This document shows, piece after piece, positions 44,060-53,692 of a DNA stretch of 64,000 nt. The DNA comes from Vagococcus sp. CY52-2 (GTDB lineage: Bacteria > Bacillota > Bacilli > Lactobacillales > Vagococcaceae). Every line of letters starts with the position of its first letter. The stretch's first letter is position 1. Under the pieces are notes generated by a model that was not told where the DNA came from, searched no databases, and saw nothing but the letters and a program-made list of their open reading frames with translations. A program made the position numbers and the translations under genes. Where the stretch lies: the NCBI RefSeq assembly GCF_022655055.1, contig NZ_CP093384.1, positions 868,001 through 932,000 on the forward strand. The letters run 5' to 3'.

Positions 44060-46228
44060 TTATTTTGCGGTTGTAGAAGAAGTTTCAGTGGTTCCACTAC
44101 TTTGAGTGGTCCCCCCTTTTTCTTCTTGAATTTCTTTATAAGTCTGTGTTTTAAATAAACCAACAGTTGATTGGTTATTGTGTAGTGAGTAAACACTGGT
44201 TGATTTATCTCCTTTTTGTTGTTCAACTTGAAGGAGTTTATCTAACCCATTTTTATAATCAAACTTAGCCGGATCAAGTGGTTTTAATCCACTGTTTGTG
44301 TTAAATCGTAATAAATCACCGTTTGTAATAGCATCAGACATATTAAGTTGTGTGGTTCCTTTTTCTTTAATATCCGCTATTTCAGTCAGTTGTTCTTCTG
44401 TTGGCGAATCAATTAATTCACCCGTTTTTGTATCATAGGTGGCTTCACTTAAGATCGTGTATTTTGGTGTGACGATGGTTCCATTTCTAAAGGCGACAAT
44501 TTGGTCTTTATCTTTAGAGAAGAAATCTTGTCCTAATTGAATATATGGTTGAGTATCAACACCTAATAAATGTAGCAGTGTAGGTAAGATGTCAACTTGT
44601 CCCCCAAATGTATGATCAATCCCACCTTTAGTTTGACCAGGAATATGGAACATTACGGGAACACGCTGAACGGCTGTATCATCAAAGTCGTTCCATTCTT
44701 CTTTTGATTTACCAAGTAATTCAGCTAAAGATTTGTTACGAGAATTTGAAATACCATAGTGGTCTCCATATAACACAATGACTGAATTATCATACAGTCC
44801 AGATGCTTTTAAGTAATCGAAGAACTCTTTAACCGCTGTATCTAAGTAGTTTGCTGTTGCAAAGTATCCATTAATTGTCGCATCTGATGTATTAGCCATT
44901 GGGAAACCAGCATTATCGTCTTTAAATTTCGCATATGGATAATGGTTTGATACTAAAATAAATTTAGAATAAAACGGCTGTTGCACATGCTCTAAGTATT
45001 GAATAGATTGTGCTAAGAATGGCTTATCATGTAATCCATATTGGAATGAATTGTTCTCATTCACATCATAGTAACTACCATCGAAGAAATAGTTATAACC
45101 TAAATGTTTGTATGTTTCATTACGATTCCAGAATGAGCCACTATTACCATGGAATGCTACGCTTGTATAACCTTGTGTTTGACCTAAAATATTAGGTGCG
45201 GATTGGAATGTGTTTTTATCCCCCAATTGAGTAAATAAAGGGCCTTGGCTTAAACCAAAGAATGAATTTTCTAACAAGGTTTCAGCATCACTTGTTTTAC
45301 CTGATCCCACTTGATGGAAGGCATTATCAAAACTAAATGTTTCATTTGAATGGAATAAACTATTTAAGAAGGGGGTAACTTCGTGTTCAACACCATTTTC
45401 ATCTTTTAATTTGTAATCAATTAAAAATTGTTGGAAACTTTCTAAATGGACATAAATGACATTACGCCCTTTGGCAATTCCAAACATGTCATCATTTGGT
45501 TTAGCATAATGTGTTTTCACATATTTTTGAACATCAACTAAATCATTTTGACTCGCTTGAGCACGTCGTTGTGTCGCGTTATACGTCTGTACGCCATCAT
45601 AAACAGTAAAGACGTTCATCCCTAAATATTTCACGATATGATCTCTTGAGAAAGTACGTTTTAATAATTCAGGTCGATCTGTTTCCGCTAAAGTTAAGTT
45701 AGCAGAAAATAGAAGGATAGAAAAACTTGTTACAGCAAATGCTGAGCGAATAGCAATTGGTCTTTCATCAATTTTGATTTTTTTTGTTGCAAGTAAGACA
45801 ATCACAACAATAATATCAATCCAATATAATAAATCATATGGTCTAAACATACGAAGAGCACTTTCACCAAGACCAGAAGCTACTTTACCGGCACCAAGCA
45901 TGGTGTTAACGGTAATAAAATCTGTAAATTCTCGGTAATAAATGACGTTAGAAAAAAGTAACAAGGTGGTTAATGATGAGATAATCAGTAACGTAATGTA
46001 GGCTTTTTTCGGACTTTTTATATAGAGTGCAGCAGAGAATAAAAAGACTGTTGTTGCCACAGGACTAATAAATAAGATAACGTATTGGAAAAAACTTTCA
46101 ATTCCTAAATTAAAGTCAACTGTATAAGCTAGTAGGTTTTTTAACCAGAATAACACAACCATTAATGAGAAAAACCCCATCCTGGTGTTGAGCCAGTTTT
46201 TATTATATTTATGTTTCAAAATAAACAT
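44060..46228 (-). CDS. ltaS: Lipoteichoic acid synthase LtaS
   Basis: The 722-residue enzyme polymerises the glycerol-phosphate chain of lipoteichoic acid from phosphatidylglycerol on the outer face of the membrane. Five N-terminal helices (about 17-38, 48-70, 76-97, 133-148, 160-180) precede an extracellular sulfatase-fold domain. The metal ligand is in YVHLESFQ (Glu263), and the catalytic Thr312 is in GSGKTSDAE. Further motifs are YGDHYG and SNHYPY. The C-terminal tail (about 690-722) is Ser/Thr-rich and variable. The gene is single and diverges from the methyltransferase gene across a 206-nt region. Confidence 0.95.
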   Translation of the reverse strand: MFILKHKYNKNWLNTRMGFFSLMVVLFWLKNLLAYTVDFNLGIESFFQYVILFISPVATTVFLFSAALYIKSPKKAYITLLIISSLTTLLLFSNVIYYREFTDFITVNTMLGAGKVASGLGESALRMFRPYDLLYWIDIIVVIVLLATKKIKIDERPIAIRSAFAVTSFSILLFSANLTLAETDRPELLKRTFSRDHIVKYLGMNVFTVYDGVQTYNATQRRAQASQNDLVDVQKYVKTHYAKPNDDMFGIAKGRNVIYVHLESFQQFLIDYKLKDENGVEHEVTPFLNSLFHSNETFSFDNAFHQVGSGKTSDAETLLENSFFGLSQGPLFTQLGDKNTFQSAPNILGQTQGYTSVAFHGNSGSFWNRNETYKHLGYNYFFDGSYYDVNENNSFQYGLHDKPFLAQSIQYLEHVQQPFYSKFILVSNHYPYAKFKDDNAGFPMANTSDATINGYFATANYLDTAVKEFFDYLKASGLYDNSVIVLYGDHYGISNSRNKSLAELLGKSKEEWNDFDDTAVQRVPVMFHIPGQTKGGIDHTFGGQVDILPTLLHLLGVDTQPYIQLGQDFFSKDKDQIVAFRNGTIVTPKYTILSEATYDTKTGELIDSPTEEQLTEIADIKEKGTTQLNMSDAITNGDLLRFNTNSGLKPLDPAKFDYKNGLDKLLQVEQQKGDKSTSVYSLHNNQSTVGLFKTQTYKEIQEEKGGTTQSSGTTETSSTTAK

Positions 46229-46434
46229 CCTTTCTTAACAACTTAGTGTCACTAGACTACCAAGCTGAATATTCCATGTTACATTTTACATATTCCTTAC
46301 ATGTCTGTCAATTATGGTCATGTTTCTTAAAAAAAAATATAGAACTAACATCTTTAAAAAGGGAGAAAAAAGACGTAAAAACTGATATAGTAGTATCATA
46401 CAATAAATGAATAGAAATTAAAGGGATTGACTGC

Positions 46435-47610
46435 ATGAAGAAAGTACAAATAAGACAAAAGAAAAGTCAAAAATATAAAGGCCACTATCCATTAATTAAA
46501 GCTGAAGATATGGTAAATGCTCAAGACGAGTGTAAAAAATGGGTTAGTTTTTATTCTGAAAAAGATGAATTTTTAGGATATGGCTATTTAGGGAAACAAC
46601 ATAAAGGATCAGGTTGGATAGTTAGCTTTTCTGAAAACCAACCAATAAATAAATCTTTTTTAGTCCATCTATTTAACGAAGCAAAAGACTACCGTTCAAC
46701 ATTTTTTGCAGATGAGGCGACGACGGCATTTCGTTTGTTTAATGGTGAAGGAGATGGATTAGGTGGTGTAACGATTGATTGGTATGCTGGTTTTTTAGTT
46801 GTTTCTTGGTATAATGACACCATCTACCAATTAAAAAAAGAGATACTAGAAGCCTTAATGTCTTCTAATATTAAGTATCAAGGTATATATGAAAAAATTC
46901 GCTTTAATACAAAAGAAGTACCTGAGTCAGCATTTTTAAGCGGTAAACAAGCACCTGAGCCACTTTTAATCAAAGAAAATAATATCACTTATGCGACTTA
47001 TTTAAATGAAGGTTTAATGACGGGAATCTTTTTGGATCAACGTCAAGTTAGAGGTCGTTTGACAGATAGTTATGCCATTGGAAAAACAGTATTAAATACA
47101 TTCAGTTACACTGGAGCTTTTTCTATTGCAAGTGCAATGGGAGGTGCTGTGTCAACAATAAGCGTTGATTTAGCAAAAAGAAGTCGACAAAAAACCCAAG
47201 AACAGTTTGCTGTGAATGGGCTTAGTACCGATAATCAGTCTATAATAGTAATGGACGTTTTTGATTATTTTAAATATGCTTTTAAAAAACAAGTCACTTG
47301 TGATATTGTGGTAATGGACCCACCGAGTTTTGCAAGAAATAAAAAGAAAGTTTTTTCTGTCGCCAAAGATTATCAGCAATTAACGACTGAAGCAGTAGCA
47401 TTATTAAATAAAGATGGGTTACTGGTTGCTTCAACAAATGCGGCAAATGTCTCGTTGGATAAGTTTAGGAAAATGGTCGAGCTAGGAATAAAAGAAACTG
47501 GTCGTGCGTTTACGTTTTTAGAATTATATCAATTACCAGAAGATTTCCGAGTAGCAAAAGAGTTTAATGAAGGAAATTATTTGAAAGTATTATTTTACCG
47601 AGTGAAATAA
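46435..47610 (+). CDS. Class I SAM-dependent rRNA methyltransferase (RlmI-like)
   Basis: The 391-residue protein has an N-terminal PUA-like RNA-binding domain (about 1-75), a middle domain, and a Rossmann methyltransferase domain. The latter shows LNTFSYTGAFSIASAMGGA (SAM binding), SVDLAKRS and the catalytic motif MDPPSFARNK. This is the COG1092/RlmI family that makes 5-methylcytosine in 23S rRNA; the exact target here is inferred. AAAGGGA precedes the ATG. Confidence 0.9.
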   Translation: MKKVQIRQKKSQKYKGHYPLIKAEDMVNAQDECKKWVSFYSEKDEFLGYGYLGKQHKGSGWIVSFSENQPINKSFLVHLFNEAKDYRSTFFADEATTAFRLFNGEGDGLGGVTIDWYAGFLVVSWYNDTIYQLKKEILEALMSSNIKYQGIYEKIRFNTKEVPESAFLSGKQAPEPLLIKENNITYATYLNEGLMTGIFLDQRQVRGRLTDSYAIGKTVLNTFSYTGAFSIASAMGGAVSTISVDLAKRSRQKTQEQFAVNGLSTDNQSIIVMDVFDYFKYAFKKQVTCDIVVMDPPSFARNKKKVFSVAKDYQQLTTEAVALLNKDGLLVASTNAANVSLDKFRKMVELGIKETGRAFTFLELYQLPEDFRVAKEFNEGNYLKVLFYRVK

Positions 47611-47640
47611 ATGTGATTATGAAATGATAGGTGGGGTTTG

Positions 47641-48414
47641 ATGTCAGAGTTAAAAGTACGTAACCTTGAATTAGGAAAAGGAAAACCAAAAATATGTGTG
47701 CCTCTTATAGCGAAAAATTTTGAAGAACTGTTTTCGGAAGCTATACGATTAAGTAAATTAGATTGTGACGTCATCGAGTGGCGTGCAGATTATTTTATGT
47801 ATGTTCACGATGCAAGATTTATGAAAAAAGCGGCCTACTTTGTGCGTTATGCCATTGATGATAAGCCACTTATCTTTACTTACAGAACATTGCAAGAAGG
47901 TGGTGGACAACATATTGAGTTAGATGAATATGTTGAACTCAATCGTATGATGATGGATACTGGTTTAATAGATATGGTTGATTTAGAATTTGAAATGATG
48001 TTAGAAAAACCTAGTGATATCATGGTTCATGCTAAGGAAAAAAATGTTAAAGTATTACTATCCAAACATAATAATCATTTTACACCTGACGTGCATAATA
48101 TGTATGAGTTAATTAAAGACATGTATCAATTAGGTGGGGATATTTGTAAGCTGGCTGTTATGCCAACGGATTTACAAGATATGTTAAATGTGTTGGAAGT
48201 ATCAAATAAAATCCAAACCGAACATTCGGAGATTCCTTTTGTTATGATTAGTATGGGTGAGTTAGGCCAATTATCTCGTATGACAGGTGAATTATTTGGG
48301 TCTAGTTTAACTTATGCGTCAAATGGAAAATATCTTTCAGCACCAGGTCAGCTTCCAATACCAATCTTAAGAGAAGGAATGAATCTTATTGGGTATAAAA
48401 GAGGGAGTCGATAG
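47641..48414 (+). CDS. aroD: Type I 3-dehydroquinate dehydratase AroD
   Basis: The 257-residue enzyme carries out the third step of the shikimate pathway. Motifs include VIEWRADYF, the catalytic histidine in LLSKHNNHFT, the Schiff-base lysine in DICKLAVMP, and MISMGELGQLSRM near the C-terminus. The ATG at 47641 follows AGGTGGGG; a TTG directly before it is also possible. No other shikimate genes are adjacent. It is followed two bases later by the YbaK-like gene. Confidence 0.94.
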   Translation: MSELKVRNLELGKGKPKICVPLIAKNFEELFSEAIRLSKLDCDVIEWRADYFMYVHDARFMKKAAYFVRYAIDDKPLIFTYRTLQEGGGQHIELDEYVELNRMMMDTGLIDMVDLEFEMMLEKPSDIMVHAKEKNVKVLLSKHNNHFTPDVHNMYELIKDMYQLGGDICKLAVMPTDLQDMLNVLEVSNKIQTEHSEIPFVMISMGELGQLSRMTGELFGSSLTYASNGKYLSAPGQLPIPILREGMNLIGYKRGSR

Positions 48415-48416
48415 AA

Positions 48417-48917
48417 ATGTCTAAAAAGAAGGCTAAAACAAATGCTGTTAGGTTGTTGGAACAAAAGAAAATAACATTTGATACCAGAGAGTATGAATAC
48501 AGCGATAAACACGCAGCGGCACTTGAAACCGCCAATGCGTTAGGGATTGATGAAAATCAAGTCTTTAAAACGCTTGTGACTGTGGGAAATAAGACGGGAC
48601 CCATTGTGGCAGTTATACCTGGAAATAAAACGTTAGATTTAAAAAAATTGGCTAAAGTTAGTGGTAATAAAAAAATAGAGATGCTACCAATGAAAGAGTT
48701 AGAAGGATTAACAGGCTATATCCATGGAGGCTGTTCTCCTGTTGGAATGAAAAAATTATTTCCAACTTATTATGCCAAAGAAGCTGAAATTTTTGATACT
48801 ATACACGTTTCTGCAGGTCGTCGAGGACTACAAATGAGTGTCTCGCCTGAAGATTTATTAAATGTGACACATGGAAAGTATGCTGATTTAACAGAAGATG
48901 AAACGATTCTAGGTTAG
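48417..48917 (+). CDS. ybaK: Cys-tRNA(Pro)/Cys-tRNA(Cys) deacylase (YbaK/EbsC)
   Basis: The 166-residue editing protein hydrolyses misacylated Cys-tRNA(Pro). It shows the family motifs VFKTLVTVGN, AVIPGNKTLDLKKLAK and the GYIHGGCSPVGMKK loop around the active-site lysine and glycine. The length is standard for YbaK/EbsC. It follows aroD by two bases, so the two share a transcript. Its stop lies inside the terminator loop. Confidence 0.93.
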   Translation: MSKKKAKTNAVRLLEQKKITFDTREYEYSDKHAAALETANALGIDENQVFKTLVTVGNKTGPIVAVIPGNKTLDLKKLAKVSGNKKIEMLPMKELEGLTGYIHGGCSPVGMKKLFPTYYAKEAEIFDTIHVSAGRRGLQMSVSPEDLLNVTHGKYADLTEDETILG

Positions 48918-48935
48918 GCTTAGAATCGTTTTTTT
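48901..48935 (+). terminator. Terminator of aroD-ybaK
   Basis: AAACGATTCTA (48901-48911) and TAGAATCGTTT (48921-48931) form a perfect 11-bp stem with a T-run. The ybaK stop codon is in the loop. Confidence 0.9.
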
Positions 48936-49094
48936 ATTAAGAATGATGATAGAGTATGACGTTTAACTCTTATTAGTAAATTGAACGATTATTTGGTAAA
49001 ATAGTCATGTTTGTAACAGGTTAATACACGAAATATGCTGATTTATAGATGATTGTGTTGTTTATTATTAGATTAATTAAAAGAAGGAAGACAA

Positions 49095-50810
49095 ATGAAA
49101 AAAAATCATTTTTTTATTCTATTTTCTTGGATAGGATTATCATTATTTTATATGTTGCCAGCAGTGGATTTATCGAATTGGCATGTGGCACTTATTCGTG
49201 GGGATGACTATCCTTTTCATTTTGCGCGAATTTTTGGCGTTATGGATCAATTAAAAGACACAGGGCAGATTCAATCAGTCGCAAGATTTGGTGAGCGTGA
49301 TATTTTTTATGGAGTCAATATGTTTTACCCTACGCTTACGACAGTTTTACCAATTGCGTTATTATCTTTGATTTTTCAATCAGTGATTTTTGGTGTCTAT
49401 GGATATCTATTTTTGATGAATTTATTGACGTTTTATATTGCCTACCAATGTGCTAACTATATTAGCTCCATTGCGCTACCAGAAGTAAACATACGTGCTA
49501 AGCAGTTTTTACCGTTTGTTTTTTCATTTTTTTATGTCTTTTCCCATTATCGACTGATTTGTTTTTATCAACGATTTGATTTGGGTGAATTTTTTGTATT
49601 GACGATGTACCCTCTAATATTTGCTGGCTTTTATAGTATCTTAAAAGATGGTGGAACAAAAAAATATTGGCTGATTGTTGGATTGTCACTTACAGCGTAT
49701 TCACATGTTTTGTCATTGATGTTAGTGGTTGTTGTATTGACTGGGTTATTTGTGGTAGGTTTTATTAAAAAGATGATTACGATGAAAGTATTCAAACAAT
49801 TAGTATTTAGTGCTATTATGACGATGATTATTTCTGCTGGCGCTCTTGTTCCTATTTTATATCAAATGTTAACTTTACATATTCGTTCTGTACGGGTTCA
49901 TGATTTGGCGAGTGAAGCGACCAATATTGGTGTGATGATCGTGTCATCTAGCATTAATTATTTAAGTTATATAAGTATCGGAATTATTTTGCTATGCTCA
50001 CTTATGTTAGGGATATATCACGTTATTTGGAAAAAAGAATCGATTGTCCGTAAAGATAAATTATTAAGGCTATGTTTGTGGTTATCATTAGTCATAACTT
50101 TCATGATGACATCAGTATTTCCGTGGCGTGTATTGCAACATACACCATTAGCGATTATCCAGTTTCCTTTCCGTTTAATGCCCTTTTTATCCGTATTTGG
50201 TAGTTTTTTAGGAGCAGCGATTTTGGCTGATTATTTTAGCCGTTTTGCTACCGTTTCATTAAAACGAGTCACAATTTGGTTAAGTGTTGCTATGGTGATT
50301 ATCTCCACTCTTAGTGTTAATGCTTTAATGATTCGTCGGTCGTTAAATAAATTAATGTATGATAAACAAGATATTGTAGCGACCAAACGGTATATTAAAT
50401 CTGTTAATAGAGACTATTTTCCAGCGGGATTGACTGACGAACAAACTAAACGCATTAAAGATAAGATTGGGCAAGTGAACCAAGAAGATGTCCCAATGCC
50501 TTACCAGTTTGAAAAAAATGCAGCGATTATAAAGGTGACACTGAATGAGCAGACTAATACTGTTGACACACCCATTATTGGCTATAGTGGATTAGTAGTG
50601 GAGGAGGATGAAAAACGCATCAAAACCACCCTCTCATCTGAGAGAACCTTATCATTTCAATTGCCTAAGGGAGTTCACGAGCTATCTATTTATTATGATC
50701 CGCCTTTTTTGATAAAATATAGTGCGGTATTTTCAGGTATAGTGGCGTTGTTCTATGGTGTTTATGTCATGAAAATAAAAAAAGAGACTGGCCTTATCCC
50801 TAAAAGTTAA
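49095..50810 (+). CDS. Polytopic membrane protein, PTPS-related/YfhO-like (GT-C fold)
   Basis: The 571-residue protein has about eleven hydrophobic helices. The N-terminal external loop holds RGDDYPFHFARI, whose acidic pair is a typical GT-C-type active-site or ligand motif, and a C-terminal extracytoplasmic domain (about 425-545) is followed by a last helix. It resembles proteins named 6-pyruvoyl-tetrahydropterin synthase-related and YfhO, many thought to move or glycosylate teichoic-acid or lipid-linked sugars. Substrate unknown. AGAAGGAAG precedes the ATG. Single gene with its own terminator. Confidence 0.75.
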   Translation: MKKNHFFILFSWIGLSLFYMLPAVDLSNWHVALIRGDDYPFHFARIFGVMDQLKDTGQIQSVARFGERDIFYGVNMFYPTLTTVLPIALLSLIFQSVIFGVYGYLFLMNLLTFYIAYQCANYISSIALPEVNIRAKQFLPFVFSFFYVFSHYRLICFYQRFDLGEFFVLTMYPLIFAGFYSILKDGGTKKYWLIVGLSLTAYSHVLSLMLVVVVLTGLFVVGFIKKMITMKVFKQLVFSAIMTMIISAGALVPILYQMLTLHIRSVRVHDLASEATNIGVMIVSSSINYLSYISIGIILLCSLMLGIYHVIWKKESIVRKDKLLRLCLWLSLVITFMMTSVFPWRVLQHTPLAIIQFPFRLMPFLSVFGSFLGAAILADYFSRFATVSLKRVTIWLSVAMVIISTLSVNALMIRRSLNKLMYDKQDIVATKRYIKSVNRDYFPAGLTDEQTKRIKDKIGQVNQEDVPMPYQFEKNAAIIKVTLNEQTNTVDTPIIGYSGLVVEEDEKRIKTTLSSERTLSFQLPKGVHELSIYYDPPFLIKYSAVFSGIVALFYGVYVMKIKKETGLIPKS

Positions 50811-50822
50811 GGTCAGTTTTCT
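50783..50822. terminator. Bidirectional terminator between convergent genes
   Basis: ACTGGCCTTA (50787-50796) and TAAGGTCAGT (50808-50817) pair with one wobble. A-rich and T-rich flanks serve the membrane-protein gene and the flavoprotein gene. Confidence 0.8.
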
Positions 50823-50826
50823 TCTT

Positions 50827-52098
50827 CTAATAGTTAAAATAGCTGGCAATTTCTGCCGCGTGTTCTCCGGCAACATGACCAGTACAAAACGCTGCAGTAA
50901 TGTTAAAACCACCAGTATATCCATTGATATCCAGTAACTCACCACAGAAAAATAGCCCGTTTACACATTTACTTTCCATCGTTTTTGGGTTCACTTCTTT
51001 TAGACTAATCCCACCACCTGTGACAAACGATTTATCAAGTGGATAAGTTTTATTAACTGTAAACGTAAGGTGTTTGATTTCACCGACGAGAACATCAATT
51101 TCTTTTTCAGTCACCTGTTTGAAAGGTGTCTGCGTGTCAATCTCGCTGCGAGTAAGTAAAAACTCTAGATAACGTTCTTGCATCAATGACTTTAACGCAT
51201 TTTTTATGGATTTATTGCCATCTTCTTTTTGGATAGACACCATTTGCTGTTTGATATCTTGTTCAGATTTTAATGGAAACAAATCAAGAGACATCGTGAC
51301 ATGTTTTTGTCCTTTTTCAAGGAGTTGATTGACAAACATACTACAACGAAGGGCTGCAGGACCAGAGATGCCAGAATGAGTGAACAACGCATCCATTTCA
51401 TGAGTGACAACCACTTTCCCTTTTTCATCAATCACGGATAACCCAATATCTCGTAACGATAACCCTTGAAGATCACGACTTTTAATAAAAGACTCTTCAG
51501 ATAAAAGGGGAGATTCGGTTGGAAATAGTTTGGTAATGGTGTGCCCCACTTTTTTTGCTAATGTGTACCCATCTCCAGTGGACCCAGTATATTGATAAGT
51601 CTTCCCACCAGTGGCTAAAACCACACAAGGAGCGTGAATTTCTTCTTTTGTATCAGTCATTACGCCAGTGATATTGCCATCAGTTACTAATAATTTTTTA
51701 ACAGTTGTGTTCATTTTTAATTCAACGTTTAAGGCATTTAAGCGATCAAATAAACCGTTAACGATTGCTTTAGAGGTGTTTTCAACAGGAAACATTCTAC
51801 CATGATCTTCTTCTTTTAAATGCACACCATGGCTTTCAAAAAATTCCATAATGTCATAGTTATTAAATTGAGAGAAGGTACTATACAAAAATTTCCCGTT
51901 TCCTGGGATAAAAGAAATAATGTCTTCTGACGGTCTATTATTGGTGACGTTACATCGACCTCCACCAGTTAGACGTAATTTTTTTCCAAGCATTTTGTTT
52001 TTATCAATAATCATGACGCGTGCGCCTTTTTCAGCCGCGGAAACGGCAGCCATCATACCGCTTGTTCCCCCACCAATGACAATGACATCTATATTCAT
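50827..52098 (-). CDS. NAD(P)/FAD-dependent oxidoreductase (BaiN/HI0933-like)
   Basis: The 423-residue flavoprotein has the dinucleotide-binding motif VIGGGTSGMMAAVSAAEKGA at the N-terminus. The family motif GGGRCNVTN (about 45-53), LATGGKTYQYTGSTGDG, and the C-terminal GELLDINGYTGGFN that closes the FAD site also appear. This is the HI0933/YhiN/BaiN family; the reaction in this organism is not known. AAAGGAGTG precedes the ATG. Confidence 0.9.
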   Translation of the reverse strand: MNIDVIVIGGGTSGMMAAVSAAEKGARVMIIDKNKMLGKKLRLTGGGRCNVTNNRPSEDIISFIPGNGKFLYSTFSQFNNYDIMEFFESHGVHLKEEDHGRMFPVENTSKAIVNGLFDRLNALNVELKMNTTVKKLLVTDGNITGVMTDTKEEIHAPCVVLATGGKTYQYTGSTGDGYTLAKKVGHTITKLFPTESPLLSEESFIKSRDLQGLSLRDIGLSVIDEKGKVVVTHEMDALFTHSGISGPAALRCSMFVNQLLEKGQKHVTMSLDLFPLKSEQDIKQQMVSIQKEDGNKSIKNALKSLMQERYLEFLLTRSEIDTQTPFKQVTEKEIDVLVGEIKHLTFTVNKTYPLDKSFVTGGGISLKEVNPKTMESKCVNGLFFCGELLDINGYTGGFNITAAFCTGHVAGEHAAEIASYFNY

Positions 52099-52228
52099 CT
52101 ATTGCCACTCCTTTCATTATTAAATGATAGTTTAGCATACTTTTTTTAAAATTTGATGAGAAAAGATTTTTTTTATTTATTTAAATATTATATAATACTA
52201 ATTAAGTTTAAGAAGGGAATGATACAAT

Positions 52229-53575
52229 ATGTCACCACAAGATTATGTAACAAAAATGTTGGATGAAGTGAAAGAAAAATATGGTTACCAATCAGAGTAT
52301 ATTCAAGCAGTGGAAGAATTTTTAACCACAGTCACACCATTTTTAGAAAAAAATCCCGTATACTGTGAGAAAAATATCTTAGGTCAGTTGATTATACCTG
52401 AGCGTTTAATTGAGTTTCGCGTTCCTTGGATGTCAGATTCAGGTGAGTGGATGGTGAATACTGGTTACCGTGTTCAATACAACTCAGCGTTAGGACCTTA
52501 CAAAGGTGGGTTACGTTTCCACCCGTCAGTGAATCAAAGTATTATGAAATTCTTAGCGTTTGAACAAATTTTTAAAAACAGTTTAACCTCTTTACCTATT
52601 GGAGGAGGTAAAGGTGGAAGTGATTTTGATCCTAAAGGTAAATCTGATGGTGAAATCATGCGTTTTTGTCAAAGTTTTATGCAAGAATTACAAAAACATA
52701 TTGGCCCAAGTATGGATGTGCCAGCTGGTGATATGGGTGTTGGAGGCCGTGAAATTGGGTATTTATACGGAGAATACAAACGTCTAAATGGTTATCAAGC
52801 AGGTGTTTTAACTGGTAAACCATTAGCTTTCTGGGGAAGTTTAGCTCGTACAGAAGCAACAGGTTATGGTTTAGTGTATTTTGTTAAGTATTTGTTACAA
52901 GACAAAGGTGACTCACTAAAAGGCAAACGTGTGATGGTTTCAGGTAGTGGTAACGTGGCCATTTATGCGATTGAAAAAGCACAAGAATTAGGCGCAACAG
53001 TTCTTGGCTGTTCTGATTCTTCTGGTTATATCATCGATGAAGATGGTGTAGACTGTGAGTTAGTTAAAGAAATCAAAGAAGTGAAACGTGGTCGTTTAAG
53101 TGACTATGCTGCAGCAAAACCAAATGCTAAGTACGTTGAAAATGCGTCAATTTGGACAGAAAATATTGCCTATGAAGTCGCTTTACCATGTGCCACTCAA
53201 AATGAAATTGGATTAGATGAAGCAGCTATTCTAATCAAAAACGGGATAAAAGTCTTAGCTGAAGGGGCAAACATGCCAACTAAACTTGAAGCTCTACACA
53301 AATTAACGAATTCTGGTGTTATCTATTGTCCAGGTAAAGCAGCCAATGCTGGTGGAGTGGCTGTATCAGCGTTAGAAATGGCTCAAAATGCTCAACGTTT
53401 ACCTTGGAGTTTTGAACAAGTCGACTCAGAACTTGATAGCATTATGAAAAATATCTATGAAACATGTGCGACAACAGCAAAAGAATACGCGAAAGAAGAC
53501 GATTTACTAACTGGTGCAAATATCGCTGGATTTGAACGAGTTGCTAAAGCAATGCTTGCTCAAGGACTTGTGTAA
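52229..53575 (+). CDS. gdhA: NADP-specific glutamate dehydrogenase
   Basis: The 448-residue hexameric enzyme makes glutamate from 2-oxoglutarate and ammonia. It shows GPYKGGLRFHPSVN, the catalytic lysine motif LPIGGGKGGSDFDPKGK, DVPAGDMGVG and the Rossmann motif VSGSGNVAIYAIEKA. The length and start (SPQDYVTKMLDEVKEK) match the NADP-linked bacterial type. AAGAAGGGAATG precedes the ATG. It is monocistronic, with an AT-rich promoter region upstream (52110-52228). Confidence 0.95.
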   Translation: MSPQDYVTKMLDEVKEKYGYQSEYIQAVEEFLTTVTPFLEKNPVYCEKNILGQLIIPERLIEFRVPWMSDSGEWMVNTGYRVQYNSALGPYKGGLRFHPSVNQSIMKFLAFEQIFKNSLTSLPIGGGKGGSDFDPKGKSDGEIMRFCQSFMQELQKHIGPSMDVPAGDMGVGGREIGYLYGEYKRLNGYQAGVLTGKPLAFWGSLARTEATGYGLVYFVKYLLQDKGDSLKGKRVMVSGSGNVAIYAIEKAQELGATVLGCSDSSGYIIDEDGVDCELVKEIKEVKRGRLSDYAAAKPNAKYVENASIWTENIAYEVALPCATQNEIGLDEAAILIKNGIKVLAEGANMPTKLEALHKLTNSGVIYCPGKAANAGGVAVSALEMAQNAQRLPWSFEQVDSELDSIMKNIYETCATTAKEYAKEDDLLTGANIAGFERVAKAMLAQGLV

Positions 53576-53692
53576 TAAAAATTTTCCACGTTTTGTTATA
53601 AACTATCTGAAAAAGATGTGAAACATTCAAAAAAGTGGTAGAATAGGGATGTATTCTTGTACTAAGAATCACATATTACTAGGAGGATGATT